NCBI RefSeq assembly: GCF_034653355.1
Contig: NZ_JAYEER010000001.1
Span: 868,001-932,000 of the forward strand
Direction: 5' to 3'
DNA: 64,000 nucleotides
Origin: Nitrospirillum sp034653355
GTDB taxonomy: Bacteria > Pseudomonadota > Alphaproteobacteria > Azospirillales > Azospirillaceae
Under the pieces are notes generated by a model. The model saw nothing but the letters and a program-made list of their open reading frames with translations, did not search any database and had not been told where the DNA came from. Positions 1-9,135 of this stretch are shown in pieces (the stretch's first letter is position 1; every line of letters starts with the position of its first letter). The position numbers and the translations under genes were made by a program.

Positions 1-2697
1 CGCGAGACGGAAATCACACGGCTGAATGGCGAGATTTCCCATCGCGATGGTGAGATCAGCCGCATCAACGGTGAGCTCGCGCTGCGTAAGGCGGAAGTCG
101 CGGGGCTGAACGATGATCTTTCCAGCCGGGATGTTGAGCTCGCCCGCTTGAAGGCCAATGCCTTTGAACGGGATAAGCGCCAAGTGTTTATGAGCCGTGA
201 AATCAACCGCCATTTGGCGACCATTAATGCCCGTGACGGCGAGTTGCTGAACCGGGACCATGAAATGAGCCGGCTGGCGCAGGAAGCCGCCGACATTGGC
301 GCCCAGCTTGTCGCCCGGGACGCAGTTCTCGCGGCCCTATACGGGTCGGCGTCTTGGCGGTTCACGGCGCCTTTGCGCCTGGCGGGGAAAGTCAGCCGCC
401 GGGTCCTGCGGTCCGGTGCTTCTGTCCGGTTGAGGCTGTTCATGGGCTGGCTGGTCACCGGCCAGTTGCAGGCCCGCCTGAAGGAACGCCGGCTGGTCAG
501 ATTTATCAACGCGAGCGGCGTGTTCGATACCGACTTCTATCTGTCCCAATATCCAGACGTGGCGGCCTCGGGGGTAGTGCCGGTTCTGCACTATGTCGCC
601 TGGGGGGCGGCGGAGGGCCGTCAGCCCAATGCGTGGTTCCATAGGACAGGCTACGTGGCGAAGGGCGACAATCCCCTCGTGCGATGGATCGGCGATCGCC
701 GGCGGCAAGGGCTGCCGATCGTGGACGCTGGTTCGGCGCCGGCTGACGGGACCGTCATTGAGGACGGGCCGGCCACGTCCCTCGTGTCCAACGCGTCCTG
801 GCCGCGCTTCGCGCCTGCGGACCATCCGGAGGTTACCGTTCTGCTTTTAGGCGGCGACCCCGAAGGCGCCCGTGCTTCGCTGGTTTCGCTGGGTGACGAG
901 TTAATCAAGGTCGTTGCCGTGGCCGAATGGGCTGCAGATCCGGCGTGGAAGCAGCAGTGCAATTCGGCGGGCATTGAAGTCGCCGACACCGGGGAGCAAT
1001 CCTTACCCGCAGTGATCAACCGTTCCATTCTGGCGTCGGGCAGCCCGCAACTCTTGTTGCTGACAGCCGGTACCCAGTTGGCGCCGGGCTGGCGGGACGC
1101 CTTGACGCAGGCTCAGGCGCTTTTTCCGCAGGCTGGCCTCGTGACCGCCTGTCACCTGACGGAGGATGGTCGCGTGGCCGCCGCGGGCCTATGCATCCAT
1201 GCGGATGGCACCATATCGCCCAACGCGGCCGGCCTCCCTGCTGACCACTACGCCGTCGCTTCGGTGCAGGATGTCGATGGGGCTGGTTCCGGCGCCCTGT
1301 TCATCGCCCGGTCGCTGTGGCAGGAGGTCGGAGGGCTGTCGGAAGACTATCTGGGCTTGGGTTATGCGCTGGCCGATTTCTCGATGCGGTTGCGCGATGT
1401 CAACCGCGCGACCGTGTGCCAACCCTTCGCGCCCGTAGTTGGGGCGCCGCCTCTGGGGGCGCCAGAGCCCTGGACCTTGTCCCACGACCGTTGGCGGTTC
1501 CGGCAGGAATGGGCGCGCGCGCTTGGCGGCACCGGTCTGGTCTTGGATCGGCAGCTGTCTTATCGGGCGATGCGTCGGCCGCGAGTCCTGTTCATTGATC
1601 ATCTGACGCCTGAGGTGGACAAGGACTCCGGGTCTGCTGACATCTTCTGGTTCATGCGCATTTTCCTGGAACTGGGCTACGACGTAACCTTTGTTCCGGC
1701 CCATTCCCTTGCACATGCGGGCCGCTATACCGACGATTTACGGCGGTTGGGCGTAACCTGCGTTTGCGCACCCTATGTCGATAGCGCCGCCGGCTTTGTG
1801 GAAGCCCACGGGGCCGAGTTTGATCTGGTGATGCTGTATCGCGTCACGGTCGCCTGCCACCTAATCGACCCGTTGCTGCGTCACGCGATCAACGCTCGCA
1901 TCGTCTTTGACACCGTTGACCTGCACTTCGTGCGGGAGGAGCGGCAAGCGGTCATGATGCGCTCGCCCCAGATGCTAGAGCAGGCGAATTATACCCGCGC
2001 GGTGGAACTGGATGTGGCGTCCCGCGCGGACTGCACCATCGTGTTGAGCGAGCAGGAATACCGCCTGCTGGATGAGATCCTGCCGCAGGCGCCCAAGCGG
2101 CTGATCCCCATCGTTCGCGACATTCCCGGCCGGTTCGCGCCGTTCGAGACGCGGCGGGACATCGTGTTCATCGGAGGCTTCGCCCACCAGCCGAACGTTG
2201 ATGCCATCCTGACCTTCGTGGCCGAGACTTGGCCCAAGGTCCGGCACTTGTTGCCTGACGTGATCTTGAGGATCGTTGGCAGCAACCCGACGGCCGAGGT
2301 GTTGGCGCTGCACGCCCCGGACCAAGGTGTGGTCGTCGTCGGCTATGTCGCAGACCTAACGGAAACCTTCGCGAATTGCCGAATCACTGTGGCGCCGCTT
2401 CGCTTCGGTGCCGGCATCAAGGGAAAGGTCGTGACCAGCTTGTCCTATGGCGTGCCGTGCGTCGCGTCCAAAGTCGCGGTGGAGGGCATGGGGCTGAAGA
2501 CGGGCTTGAACATACTGACCGCCGAGACGCCTGACGACTATGCGGCGGCCATCGCGGCCCTCTATCAAGAGCGGGAGCTGTGGCAGCGCCTGTCCGATGG
2601 CGGCATCGCATTTGCCACCGAGCGCTTCTCCATCCCGGCGATTACCGGGCAATTGAAGGAGATGCTACGCTTCCTGAACTTGCCGGTCCCGAGGTGA
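1..2697 (+). CDS. Multidomain glycosyltransferase with N-terminal coiled coil (5' end outside window)
   Basis: The reading frame is open from base 1, so the gene starts upstream; a TTG at 148 is only an internal codon. About 898 residues are visible. The first ~95 form a coiled coil of repeated heptad-like units (R-D-x-E-I pattern), followed by the SASWRFTAPLR motif that often links coiled coils to glycosyltransferase modules in polysaccharide loci. Next comes an FYLSQYPDVA / HYVAWGAAEGR segment common in bacterial glycan-assembly proteins, a degenerate GT2-like middle part, and a C-terminal GT4/GT-B domain (GIKGKVVTSLSYGVPCVAS is the nucleotide-sugar binding end). Probable role: cytoplasmic transfer of one or more sugars onto a lipid-linked polysaccharide. 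Donor and acceptor cannot be told. It is followed at about 80 nt by further glycosyltransferases on the same strand. Confidence 0.85.
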   Translation, partial: RETEITRLNGEISHRDGEISRINGELALRKAEVAGLNDDLSSRDVELARLKANAFERDKRQVFMSREINRHLATINARDGELLNRDHEMSRLAQEAADIGAQLVARDAVLAALYGSASWRFTAPLRLAGKVSRRVLRSGASVRLRLFMGWLVTGQLQARLKERRLVRFINASGVFDTDFYLSQYPDVAASGVVPVLHYVAWGAAEGRQPNAWFHRTGYVAKGDNPLVRWIGDRRRQGLPIVDAGSAPADGTVIEDGPATSLVSNASWPRFAPADHPEVTVLLLGGDPEGARASLVSLGDELIKVVAVAEWAADPAWKQQCNSAGIEVADTGEQSLPAVINRSILASGSPQLLLLTAGTQLAPGWRDALTQAQALFPQAGLVTACHLTEDGRVAAAGLCIHADGTISPNAAGLPADHYAVASVQDVDGAGSGALFIARSLWQEVGGLSEDYLGLGYALADFSMRLRDVNRATVCQPFAPVVGAPPLGAPEPWTLSHDRWRFRQEWARALGGTGLVLDRQLSYRAMRRPRVLFIDHLTPEVDKDSGSADIFWFMRIFLELGYDVTFVPAHSLAHAGRYTDDLRRLGVTCVCAPYVDSAAGFVEAHGAEFDLVMLYRVTVACHLIDPLLRHAINARIVFDTVDLHFVREERQAVMMRSPQMLEQANYTRAVELDVASRADCTIVLSEQEYRLLDEILPQAPKRLIPIVRDIPGRFAPFETRRDIVFIGGFAHQPNVDAILTFVAETWPKVRHLLPDVILRIVGSNPTAEVLALHAPDQGVVVVGYVADLTETFANCRITVAPLRFGAGIKGKVVTSLSYGVPCVASKVAVEGMGLKTGLNILTAETPDDYAAAIAALYQERELWQRLSDGGIAFATERFSIPAITGQLKEMLRFLNLPVPR

Positions 2698-2779
2698 TGC
2701 AGGCGATCTTTGACAATGCTGGCGGTAATGGGGTAGTGCCGTAGCCTTGCCCTTCGCGCGGGGGCCGCCCGGCGTCTGG

Positions 2780-3712
2780 ATGGAAACCATGAACTCTAAT
2801 CAATCGCGCATATCCGTCGTAATCCCGCTCTATAATCATCAGCATTACATCGGGGCGGCGTTGGAGGGCGTCCTTGGGCAGACCGTTCCCGTGCACGAGA
2901 TCGTCATTGTGGATGATGGTTCACGTGACCAGTCGGCCCAGGTGGCCCGCGACTACGCCGCCGGTGACGCGCGGATCGTGTTTTGGTCCAAGCCGAATGG
3001 CGGCGCGCACGCCGCCATCAACGACGGCATCCATCGGGCGACGGGCGACCTGATCGCCATCTTGAACTCCGACGATATCTATCACCCGGATCGGTTCCAG
3101 CGAATGCTAGCGCCCCTTCAGGCGGACCCGGCGTTGGATGTGGTGATGACCGGCCTCGATTTCATTGACGGGCGGGGCGGAGCGCTGGCCAACACCTGGT
3201 ACGAGGAGGCGGTGGCCTTCCATCGCACCTCCGGCGACCTGGGGCTGACCCTGGTCAACGGCAACATCTTCATGACGACGTCAAACCTTCTCATTCGGCG
3301 GCGGGCGTTCGACGAACTGGGGTATTTCAGCGCGTTGCGCTATGCCCACGACCTGGATTTCTTCTTACGCGTGGTCGGCTCAGGCCGGACCATCCATCGC
3401 GTCGATGCCCCCTTGCTGAGCTATCGGCAACATGACACCAATACCATCAGCGAAGGCCACTTGAAGGTGAAGGTGGAATGGGCGGCGGTGGTGGCGCACT
3501 ACCTGCACCGCCTGTGGCGGGCGCCGGATGCGGCGGCCATGGATTGGCAGCGGACCCTGCCCATGCTCGATCTGCTCGATCGCCACACCCTGACCCGGCC
3601 GGTGCTGCTTTTCCTCAATTACTTCGACCGTCATCCCAGCCGGACGTTGGAGAACCATCCTTTCTTCACGGACGTCGCCTTCCGCCAGTTCATGAATAGT
3701 GTCGTCGCATGA
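2780..3712 (+). CDS. Family 2 glycosyltransferase
   Basis: About 310 residues with a GT-A fold: the N-terminal strand ISVVIPLYNHQHYIG, the IVDDGSRDQS nucleotide-binding motif and the metal-binding ILNSDD (DxD-type) motif are all present, and the length is normal for GT2 enzymes. It should move a sugar from a nucleotide donor to a growing lipid-linked glycan at the inner face of the membrane. The start is uncertain: ATG at 2780 or ATG at 2789 (GGA lies just upstream of the second), while an upstream TTG at 2747 would add an unlikely Pro/Gly-rich leader. The stop overlaps the next start as ATGA, so the two are probably translated together. Confidence 0.88.
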   Translation: METMNSNQSRISVVIPLYNHQHYIGAALEGVLGQTVPVHEIVIVDDGSRDQSAQVARDYAAGDARIVFWSKPNGGAHAAINDGIHRATGDLIAILNSDDIYHPDRFQRMLAPLQADPALDVVMTGLDFIDGRGGALANTWYEEAVAFHRTSGDLGLTLVNGNIFMTTSNLLIRRRAFDELGYFSALRYAHDLDFFLRVVGSGRTIHRVDAPLLSYRQHDTNTISEGHLKVKVEWAAVVAHYLHRLWRAPDAAAMDWQRTLPMLDLLDRHTLTRPVLLFLNYFDRHPSRTLENHPFFTDVAFRQFMNSVVA

Positions 3713-4980
3713 AAATCCTTTTTCTGAGCAATCTCTATCCTCCCAACGTTGTCGGCGGGTATGAACGGCTCTGCGCCGACGTTGCTGGCGCTTTCGTCCA
3801 GCGGGAGCACGAGGTTGCTGTCCTGACCAGCACTTATGGCGGCAAGGTCCAGGACTATGCCGGCCAAACGGTGCATCGCAGCCTGACGCTGCTGGCCAAC
3901 GCCGACGACATCTACAGCCCGTTCTCCGCCGACGAAGCGGAACGCGCCCGCATCAACGCGGCCAACGTCGCCATCCTGCACGCCACCGTGGCGGCGGAAA
4001 AGCCCGACGTCATTTTCGCCTGGAACCTGTTCTTCTTCGACCTGTCGCTGCTGCGGGCGTTGGAAGGTGTGGGATGCCGGGTCGTTCTCATGCTCACGGA
4101 CAACTGGCTTATCGCCGCCCTGGATGGCGATTACATCGGCGGTTTCTTCACCGGGCATGTTTTCGGGGATAAGCCCTTCATGCCGCCGGCTCAGCCCGCG
4201 GCCGTGACAGGCTGGCGCCGCCTGCTGCCGTCCTGGATACGCGCCCCGGCCGCCCCCGTGGTCACGCCCCGCTTCCCCTTGGCGGAAGACGCAATCTTCG
4301 GTGCGGCGTTTATGCGCGACCTGTATGCCGACGCCGGCATCTCGTTCCGTTCGCACAAAGTAATCCACAATGGCGTGCGCATCGCGGACATGCCGTCCTC
4401 GGCTTTCCGTGATCGCCGCCAGTTTTGTGACCCGGGCACGGTGCGCCTCCTGTTCGCGGGCCGGCTTGTCGACTTGAAGGGTGTGCATACTGCGCTGGAA
4501 GCCCTGGCCCATCTGCGCCGAACCGAACCGGATCGGCAGTTCCATCTGACCATTGTGGGCGACGGCCAGGACCGTGCCTATTCGGAAAGGCTGAAGGGTC
4601 TGATCGCGGATCTGGACGTCGCACCCGCGATCACGTTCCAGGAACCGGTGCGGGAAGACGCGCTGTTCCGGTTGTTCAACGAGCATGACATCTATCTCTT
4701 CCCGTCGCTGTACGAGCCATTTTCCCTCACCCTGATCCATGCTTTGGCCTGTGGCATCCCCACGGTGGCCTCGGCCGTGGGCGGCAATGTCGAGATCGTC
4801 ACCGATCGCGAGAGCGGCATACTCTTCCGCAAGGGCGACGCGCAGGACATGGGGGCCGGGATCATGGCTCTGGTGGGCGATCCTGAACTGCGCCACCGTG
4901 TGTCGGCGCGGGCGCGGACGTTCGCCCGCGGTTTCACGTTCGAGCGCATGGTCACCGAGATGGAGCGCTACCTGATATGA
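3709..4980 (+). CDS. Family 4 glycosyltransferase
   Basis: 423 residues, GT-B fold. The N-terminus (KILFLSNLYPPNVVGGYERL) is the usual GT4 acceptor-domain opening with the GGYE glycine loop, and the C-terminal half has the donor-site pattern FPSLYEPFSLTLIHALACGIPTVAS (E-x7-E motif) near residues 320-345. The start ATG overlaps the stop of the preceding GT2 gene (ATGA) and its own stop overlaps the next gene the same way, giving a translationally coupled run. Predicted to be a retaining sugar transferase of the same polysaccharide pathway; the sugar is not deducible. Confidence 0.9.
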   Translation: MKILFLSNLYPPNVVGGYERLCADVAGAFVQREHEVAVLTSTYGGKVQDYAGQTVHRSLTLLANADDIYSPFSADEAERARINAANVAILHATVAAEKPDVIFAWNLFFFDLSLLRALEGVGCRVVLMLTDNWLIAALDGDYIGGFFTGHVFGDKPFMPPAQPAAVTGWRRLLPSWIRAPAAPVVTPRFPLAEDAIFGAAFMRDLYADAGISFRSHKVIHNGVRIADMPSSAFRDRRQFCDPGTVRLLFAGRLVDLKGVHTALEALAHLRRTEPDRQFHLTIVGDGQDRAYSERLKGLIADLDVAPAITFQEPVREDALFRLFNEHDIYLFPSLYEPFSLTLIHALACGIPTVASAVGGNVEIVTDRESGILFRKGDAQDMGAGIMALVGDPELRHRVSARARTFARGFTFERMVTEMERYLI

Positions 4981-5951
4981 CGCCTGTTGGCAGTCGAGAT
5001 GATGTGGGCGGCGCGTCCCCGCTGAAGGGTCGCCGATGCCTGGTCCTGGGTGCGGGCGGCTTTATCGGCACCAACCTTTGCCGCCGCTTGCAGGCGAATG
5101 GTGCTGTGGTCCAAGCCTTCGGCCGCTCCCAGCCACTTCCCGGGGCCTTGGGGGGGGTGGATTGGATGACGGGGGACTTCACCGACCACGCCGCGGTGGC
5201 CCGGGCGGTGGAAGGCAATGAGGTGATCTTCCACCTCATCAGTGGCAGTTTGCCGGAAAGCTCCAACAAGGATCCGATCGCAGATCTGTCCGGCAGCGTT
5301 GTGCAGACGCTGCATTTGCTGGACATCGCCCGTGCCTCTGGCGTGCGCAAGGTCGTCTTCGCCTCTTCCGGGGGAACCGTCTACGGCATTCCCCAGCAAG
5401 TCCCCATTCCCGAGAGCGCCCCCACCAACCCCATCGCGGCCTATGGCATTGGCAAACTGGCCATAGAGAAGTATCTGGGGCTGTATCGCCATCTCTATGG
5501 CTTGGACTATGCCGTGCTGCGGGTGGCGAACCCCTTCGGGCCTTACCAGACTGGGCGTCGTAAGCAGGGTGTCATCGCCGCACTGGCTCGTCGGGCGTTG
5601 GATGGGTTGCCGCTGGAGATCTGGGGCACGGGCGAGGTGGTGCGCGACTTCATTTATGTCGATGACGTGGTGTCCGCGCTCGTCGCGTCAGCCACCCACG
5701 ACGGATCGCACAAAGTCTTCAACGTTGGCCAGGGCGAGGGCCGCAGCATCAACCAGATCATTGCCGACCTGAGGGCGATCTTGTCCGACAGGACGCTGGA
5801 TGTCATCTATAAGCCTGGGCGAGCCACCGACGTGCCGGTCAACGTGCTGGATATCGGCCTGATTTACCGGGAAATGGGGTGGCGCCCGCTGACCAGTTGG
5901 TCGGATGGGCTACGTGCTACGATTGAATGGATCAGGAAAAGTGCGCCCTAA
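4977..5951 (+). CDS. NAD-dependent epimerase/dehydratase (extended SDR)
   Basis: 324 residues. Rossmann glycine motif GAGGFIGTNLC lies at about residues 22-32 and the catalytic YxxxK appears as YGIGK near residue 160, with a preceding serine (FASSGGTVYG). This is the family of UDP-glucose 4-epimerase and related nucleotide-sugar 4-epimerases/dehydratases. It would supply a modified nucleotide sugar to the glycosyltransferases whose genes it overlaps (ATGA at 4977). A short 20-residue leader precedes the Rossmann strand. The substrate cannot be assigned. Confidence 0.88.
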   Translation: MTPVGSRDDVGGASPLKGRRCLVLGAGGFIGTNLCRRLQANGAVVQAFGRSQPLPGALGGVDWMTGDFTDHAAVARAVEGNEVIFHLISGSLPESSNKDPIADLSGSVVQTLHLLDIARASGVRKVVFASSGGTVYGIPQQVPIPESAPTNPIAAYGIGKLAIEKYLGLYRHLYGLDYAVLRVANPFGPYQTGRRKQGVIAALARRALDGLPLEIWGTGEVVRDFIYVDDVVSALVASATHDGSHKVFNVGQGEGRSINQIIADLRAILSDRTLDVIYKPGRATDVPVNVLDIGLIYREMGWRPLTSWSDGLRATIEWIRKSAP

Positions 5952-6031
5952 GTATTATAGTCGCATAAATTTCTTGGTGTGAGCGCGGTTGACGCGGAAT
6001 TATCGCGCTGCGGCAATCAAGAAGAAGACCC

Positions 6032-6064
6032 GCCCTGATCACCTCCAATTGAGCCGATCAGGGC
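6032..6064. terminator. Hairpin between convergent genes, possible bidirectional terminator
   Basis: GCCCTGATC at 6032-6040 pairs perfectly with GATCAGGGC at 6056-6064 (9 bp, 15-nt loop). It lies between the plus-strand epimerase gene ending at 5951 and the minus-strand gmhA ending at 6193. On the minus strand the stem is followed by a pyrimidine stretch (GGGTCTTCTTCTTG), so termination of the gmhA operon is the likelier use; the plus-strand tail is less T-rich. Confidence 0.5.
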
Positions 6065-6192
6065 CATTCTTCACAGGCGACGAAGTAGTCCATTTGAGCG
6101 CAGCGCCATCCGCTACTGGGGGATGGGAAGCCTCTTCCCCGTCCGACATTCCGTCCAATCCCCCATGATTCCAGTCACTCGGCAATTCCCGG

Positions 6193-6819
6193 TCAGAACT
6201 TCTTCTCGGTGATCAACCGTTCATCAGGCATGTGGCGCTGGCGCAGAAACTGGGCCAGCAAATGCATGAAGGACTGATGCAGGTCTTCCACGACGCCGTA
6301 GTTATGAGCATCGACATGCAGGCTGACATCCGCAGCTTTAGCCGACGCGCCGCCGGTGAAGCCGGTCATGGCGATGGACTTCATGCCCAGTTCGCGCGCC
6401 TTTTCAATGGCTTTGATGATGTTGGGCGATCCACCGGAAGAACTGATGGCGATCAGGACGTCGCCGGGCCTGCCGTATGACTCCAATTGGAACGAAAAGA
6501 TATCCTCATAGGCAATGTCGTTCGCGATCGCTGTGATGATCTCGATATTGGCCGACAGGCTGTGCACGCGGGGCTTCACTGTCGTGTCGGTGCGCACGCC
6601 TTTGACGCAGTCGCAGACCAAGTGATTGGCGATAGCCGCGGACCCGCCGTTGCCACAGGCGTACAGCGTGGCGCCGCCGGCGATCGCGCCAGTCAGCAGA
6701 TCGGCGGCGCGCTGCAGGGCCGCCCGGTCCACCGTCGCGGAAGCCTTGGCCAGTTGATCGAAATAATCTTCGCCGTATTTGCCACAGTCTTCATAAGACT
6801 TGCTTGGGAATTTCAACAT
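6193..6819 (-). CDS. gmhA: D-sedoheptulose-7-phosphate isomerase (SIS domain)
   Basis: 208 residues forming one SIS domain of GmhA type: the phosphosugar-binding loop YACGNGGSAAIANHL, the second loop ISSSGGSPNIIKA, and the C-terminal VEDLHQSFMHLLAQ helix that carries active-site Glu and His in the family. It converts sedoheptulose 7-phosphate to D-glycero-D-manno-heptose 7-phosphate in the cytoplasm, the first step of heptose precursor synthesis. It is the last gene of the minus-strand block that also encodes HddA and the HddC-GmhB fusion, which together make the GDP-heptose route complete. Confidence 0.9.
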   Translation of the reverse strand: MLKFPSKSYEDCGKYGEDYFDQLAKASATVDRAALQRAADLLTGAIAGGATLYACGNGGSAAIANHLVCDCVKGVRTDTTVKPRVHSLSANIEIITAIANDIAYEDIFSFQLESYGRPGDVLIAISSSGGSPNIIKAIEKARELGMKSIAMTGFTGGASAKAADVSLHVDAHNYGVVEDLHQSFMHLLAQFLRQRHMPDERLITEKKF

Positions 6820-6916
6820 TCTTCACCTGAAGATATTTTGCGGGTAAATGATGCCATCTATTGGATGTTCGAGGAAGATCAGTTCCGTATGCTTGCTCTG
6901 TCCATGGCGGAACGGT

Positions 6917-8653
6917 CTAGGTGCGCTTCCGCCAAGCCATGATGGCGCTGTGGAACAACTGCAGCCAGACAGGCAAACAGAACTGATAGAGAGGGCCCAC
7001 CAATTCCACATAGCGGTGGTCGTTGTGGCCGAAAACCAAGACGGCGACGGCCGTCATCAGGATCAGCCGCGCGAGAACCATTCCGCCCAAGAATAAAACA
7101 ATGTGGAACGGCGCATAAGACATAGCGGCGGGGCGCCGATTACGGATCAGGTGGCCGAGCAACAGGATCAGGGTGGCGATGCCTATCAGCGTACCCCAGG
7201 TCGTCAGCCGAGCCGCGACGCCGGTATAGATCGCAGCGATGCCATCATTGATCGGATGGGCATCGGGGCCACCACCCTTTGGCGTTAGCAGCCAGGTCCG
7301 ACGCAGGGCCGCCTGATTGAATAGCTCCTCAATTTCCGGCCGCTTGGCCTGGGCGGCAACCGTCTCATCGGTGATGATGTGGCGGTGGACAGCCGTGGGG
7401 CGGGCCATGTCACCGACATAGACCTTGAAGAACTTCCAGGCATCTTGTGGGATGCCGGCCCAAAAGCCACGGTAGAAAGGGTAAAAGCTGGGGCGCGAGG
7501 GCAGCCGGCCGTCCTCCAGCGCCTTGTCGATTTCCGCACTGCACTGGAGATAGATTTGCTCCATATCCGCGTAGTCGTCCAGCACCGGGCCCGTCTTGCC
7601 AGCGGCACGGGCTTGTTCCTCCCGGACGGAGCCGATGGCGGACATGATAGCCCAGTTCAACCATGTGCCAAAATGCCCCTTCACCTGCGTATCGGCATAA
7701 GCGGAGGGTTCCAGATCGCGCAGGGCCCTACCCTCCAGACCCGGCTCGAATTGTTTGAAGCAAGGACTGGCGGCGTAGGCCTTTTCCCGAGCGTCCTTCA
7801 TGAAGGGGGCATAGGGGATGGCCTGTTCACTGCGGATCCGCAGGATCGACCGCTGGATCGCTTCATATCCCGGCGATTCCAGATCGAATGTCAAATAGTA
7901 GCCGTAGACCGTATAGTTGGCCAGTTTGATGGCCGAGGTCACCGTGAAGATGCTGATGAGCGGTGCCATTACCGTGAGGCCCAGAATCGCGGCGAAGCGC
8001 AGTTTGGTCTGGGCCATTTGCCAGGCCGCAATGAGGCCGATGCCCAGCACCGCCACAGCTACGTAAACATGTTCGGGCCGGGTATTATAGGCTAGGGCCA
8101 TGACCACGCCAAAACCCCAGCTGACAGGGGATGCCAGGATCCGCTTGAGCGTGAGGGTTCCGGTCTGCTCCAAATGCCGGACGGTGGCTACGAGGATAAG
8201 ACCGAGGCCGCACCCGAGGGTCATGAGCAGGGTATAGAGCGTGTCGGACATAAGCCGATCAAAGCCGCCAAAAGTACCCGGGAAAAAGGCGCCAAGCGCG
8301 AACGCCAGAACGGCGAAAAAGGGCTTAACGCCCAGTCGGCCCATGCCGACGTACATCGCGTAACAGCCGAGCAGGAATAGGAATTCCACGCTCAGCCGCA
8401 ATGGTATGCCGGTGAACGAATTAAAATATACAAACAGATAATAAACAGGCTGTCGGCAGGCTAAATAACGATCAAAATGATCGAATGACCAAAAGAACTT
8501 GAGTCCCCCTTGGGCATAGACCACGGCGTCGGTGTATTCGGTCGTGATTTCAAAAGGGGCGATAAGGGCAATTTTTGCAAAAGATAAAAGTATAATGAAA
8601 TAAATTGGCTTAAGTATGCTCTTAAGAAAATTCTTGGAGCTGGCAGGTGGCAT
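6917..8653 (-). CDS. Polytopic membrane protein, possible GT-C type glycosyltransferase
   Basis: About 578 residues from the ATG at 8653 (GGGA a few bases upstream); the frame stays open to a TTG at 8800. There are roughly ten hydrophobic segments, and a large soluble loop (about residues 260-430) rich in charged residues. An acidic TEYTD motif follows the first membrane segment, the place where GT-C enzymes hold their catalytic acidic residue, so a lipid-linked sugar transferase facing the periplasm is possible. I recognise no family with confidence. It lies between the gmhA gene and a polyprenyl-phosphate-type glycosyltransferase on the same strand, which supports a role in polysaccharide or lipid glycosylation. 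The N-terminal end is AT-richer than the neighbours. Confidence 0.7.
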   Translation of the reverse strand: MPPASSKNFLKSILKPIYFIILLSFAKIALIAPFEITTEYTDAVVYAQGGLKFFWSFDHFDRYLACRQPVYYLFVYFNSFTGIPLRLSVEFLFLLGCYAMYVGMGRLGVKPFFAVLAFALGAFFPGTFGGFDRLMSDTLYTLLMTLGCGLGLILVATVRHLEQTGTLTLKRILASPVSWGFGVVMALAYNTRPEHVYVAVAVLGIGLIAAWQMAQTKLRFAAILGLTVMAPLISIFTVTSAIKLANYTVYGYYLTFDLESPGYEAIQRSILRIRSEQAIPYAPFMKDAREKAYAASPCFKQFEPGLEGRALRDLEPSAYADTQVKGHFGTWLNWAIMSAIGSVREEQARAAGKTGPVLDDYADMEQIYLQCSAEIDKALEDGRLPSRPSFYPFYRGFWAGIPQDAWKFFKVYVGDMARPTAVHRHIITDETVAAQAKRPEIEELFNQAALRRTWLLTPKGGGPDAHPINDGIAAIYTGVAARLTTWGTLIGIATLILLLGHLIRNRRPAAMSYAPFHIVLFLGGMVLARLILMTAVAVLVFGHNDHRYVELVGPLYQFCLPVWLQLFHSAIMAWRKRT

Positions 8654-9135
8654 AAGTATCCCGACAATCACTGTAAATATCCCTCTCTCGAAGATTTCAC
8701 GAAGCCTGTGCCTGGAAAAGCGCTTCGATAATCCCTGTGATGCGTTGGATAGCTTAAGGTATGCGCGGCGGGAGGATATCGTTTTGTGGCGCAAGATCAA
8801 GGCGGTTGAGCGCTTCGGACGGGCGGCGCTGCGGAAAATGGCCCCCGCCCAAGCTTACCTGTCGTCGGGACAGCGGATCGATGAATGGCCCGGCCGTCTC
8901 CACTGACGGATCGGCGCCGACCAAGCGACAGCCCGAAATCCAGCGTGTCCGTCAACGTGTCGGTATTGGTGGGGATATCCTTCCGAGACGCCCATCCGGG
9001 CAGCTTGGCTCGCCGCCATCACCCGCCGATATTGACCATGCCCCAACTCCAGGGGCCGGCGATCATGCCATGTTTCTTGCCTCCACGCTGTCCACCAATC
9101 GGTTCTTGTGGACAGCGCGGAGTTTGGTGGCGGGG
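8654..9135. other. Intergenic stretch, no supported gene
   Basis: Some 480 bases between the membrane-protein gene and the upstream glycosyltransferase on the same strand. Short open frames occur on both strands but none has a recognisable domain or a convincing ribosome binding site. The membrane-protein frame stays open as far as 8800, so part of this stretch may be its true N-terminus. I found no strong hairpin or promoter here. Confidence 0.4.
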
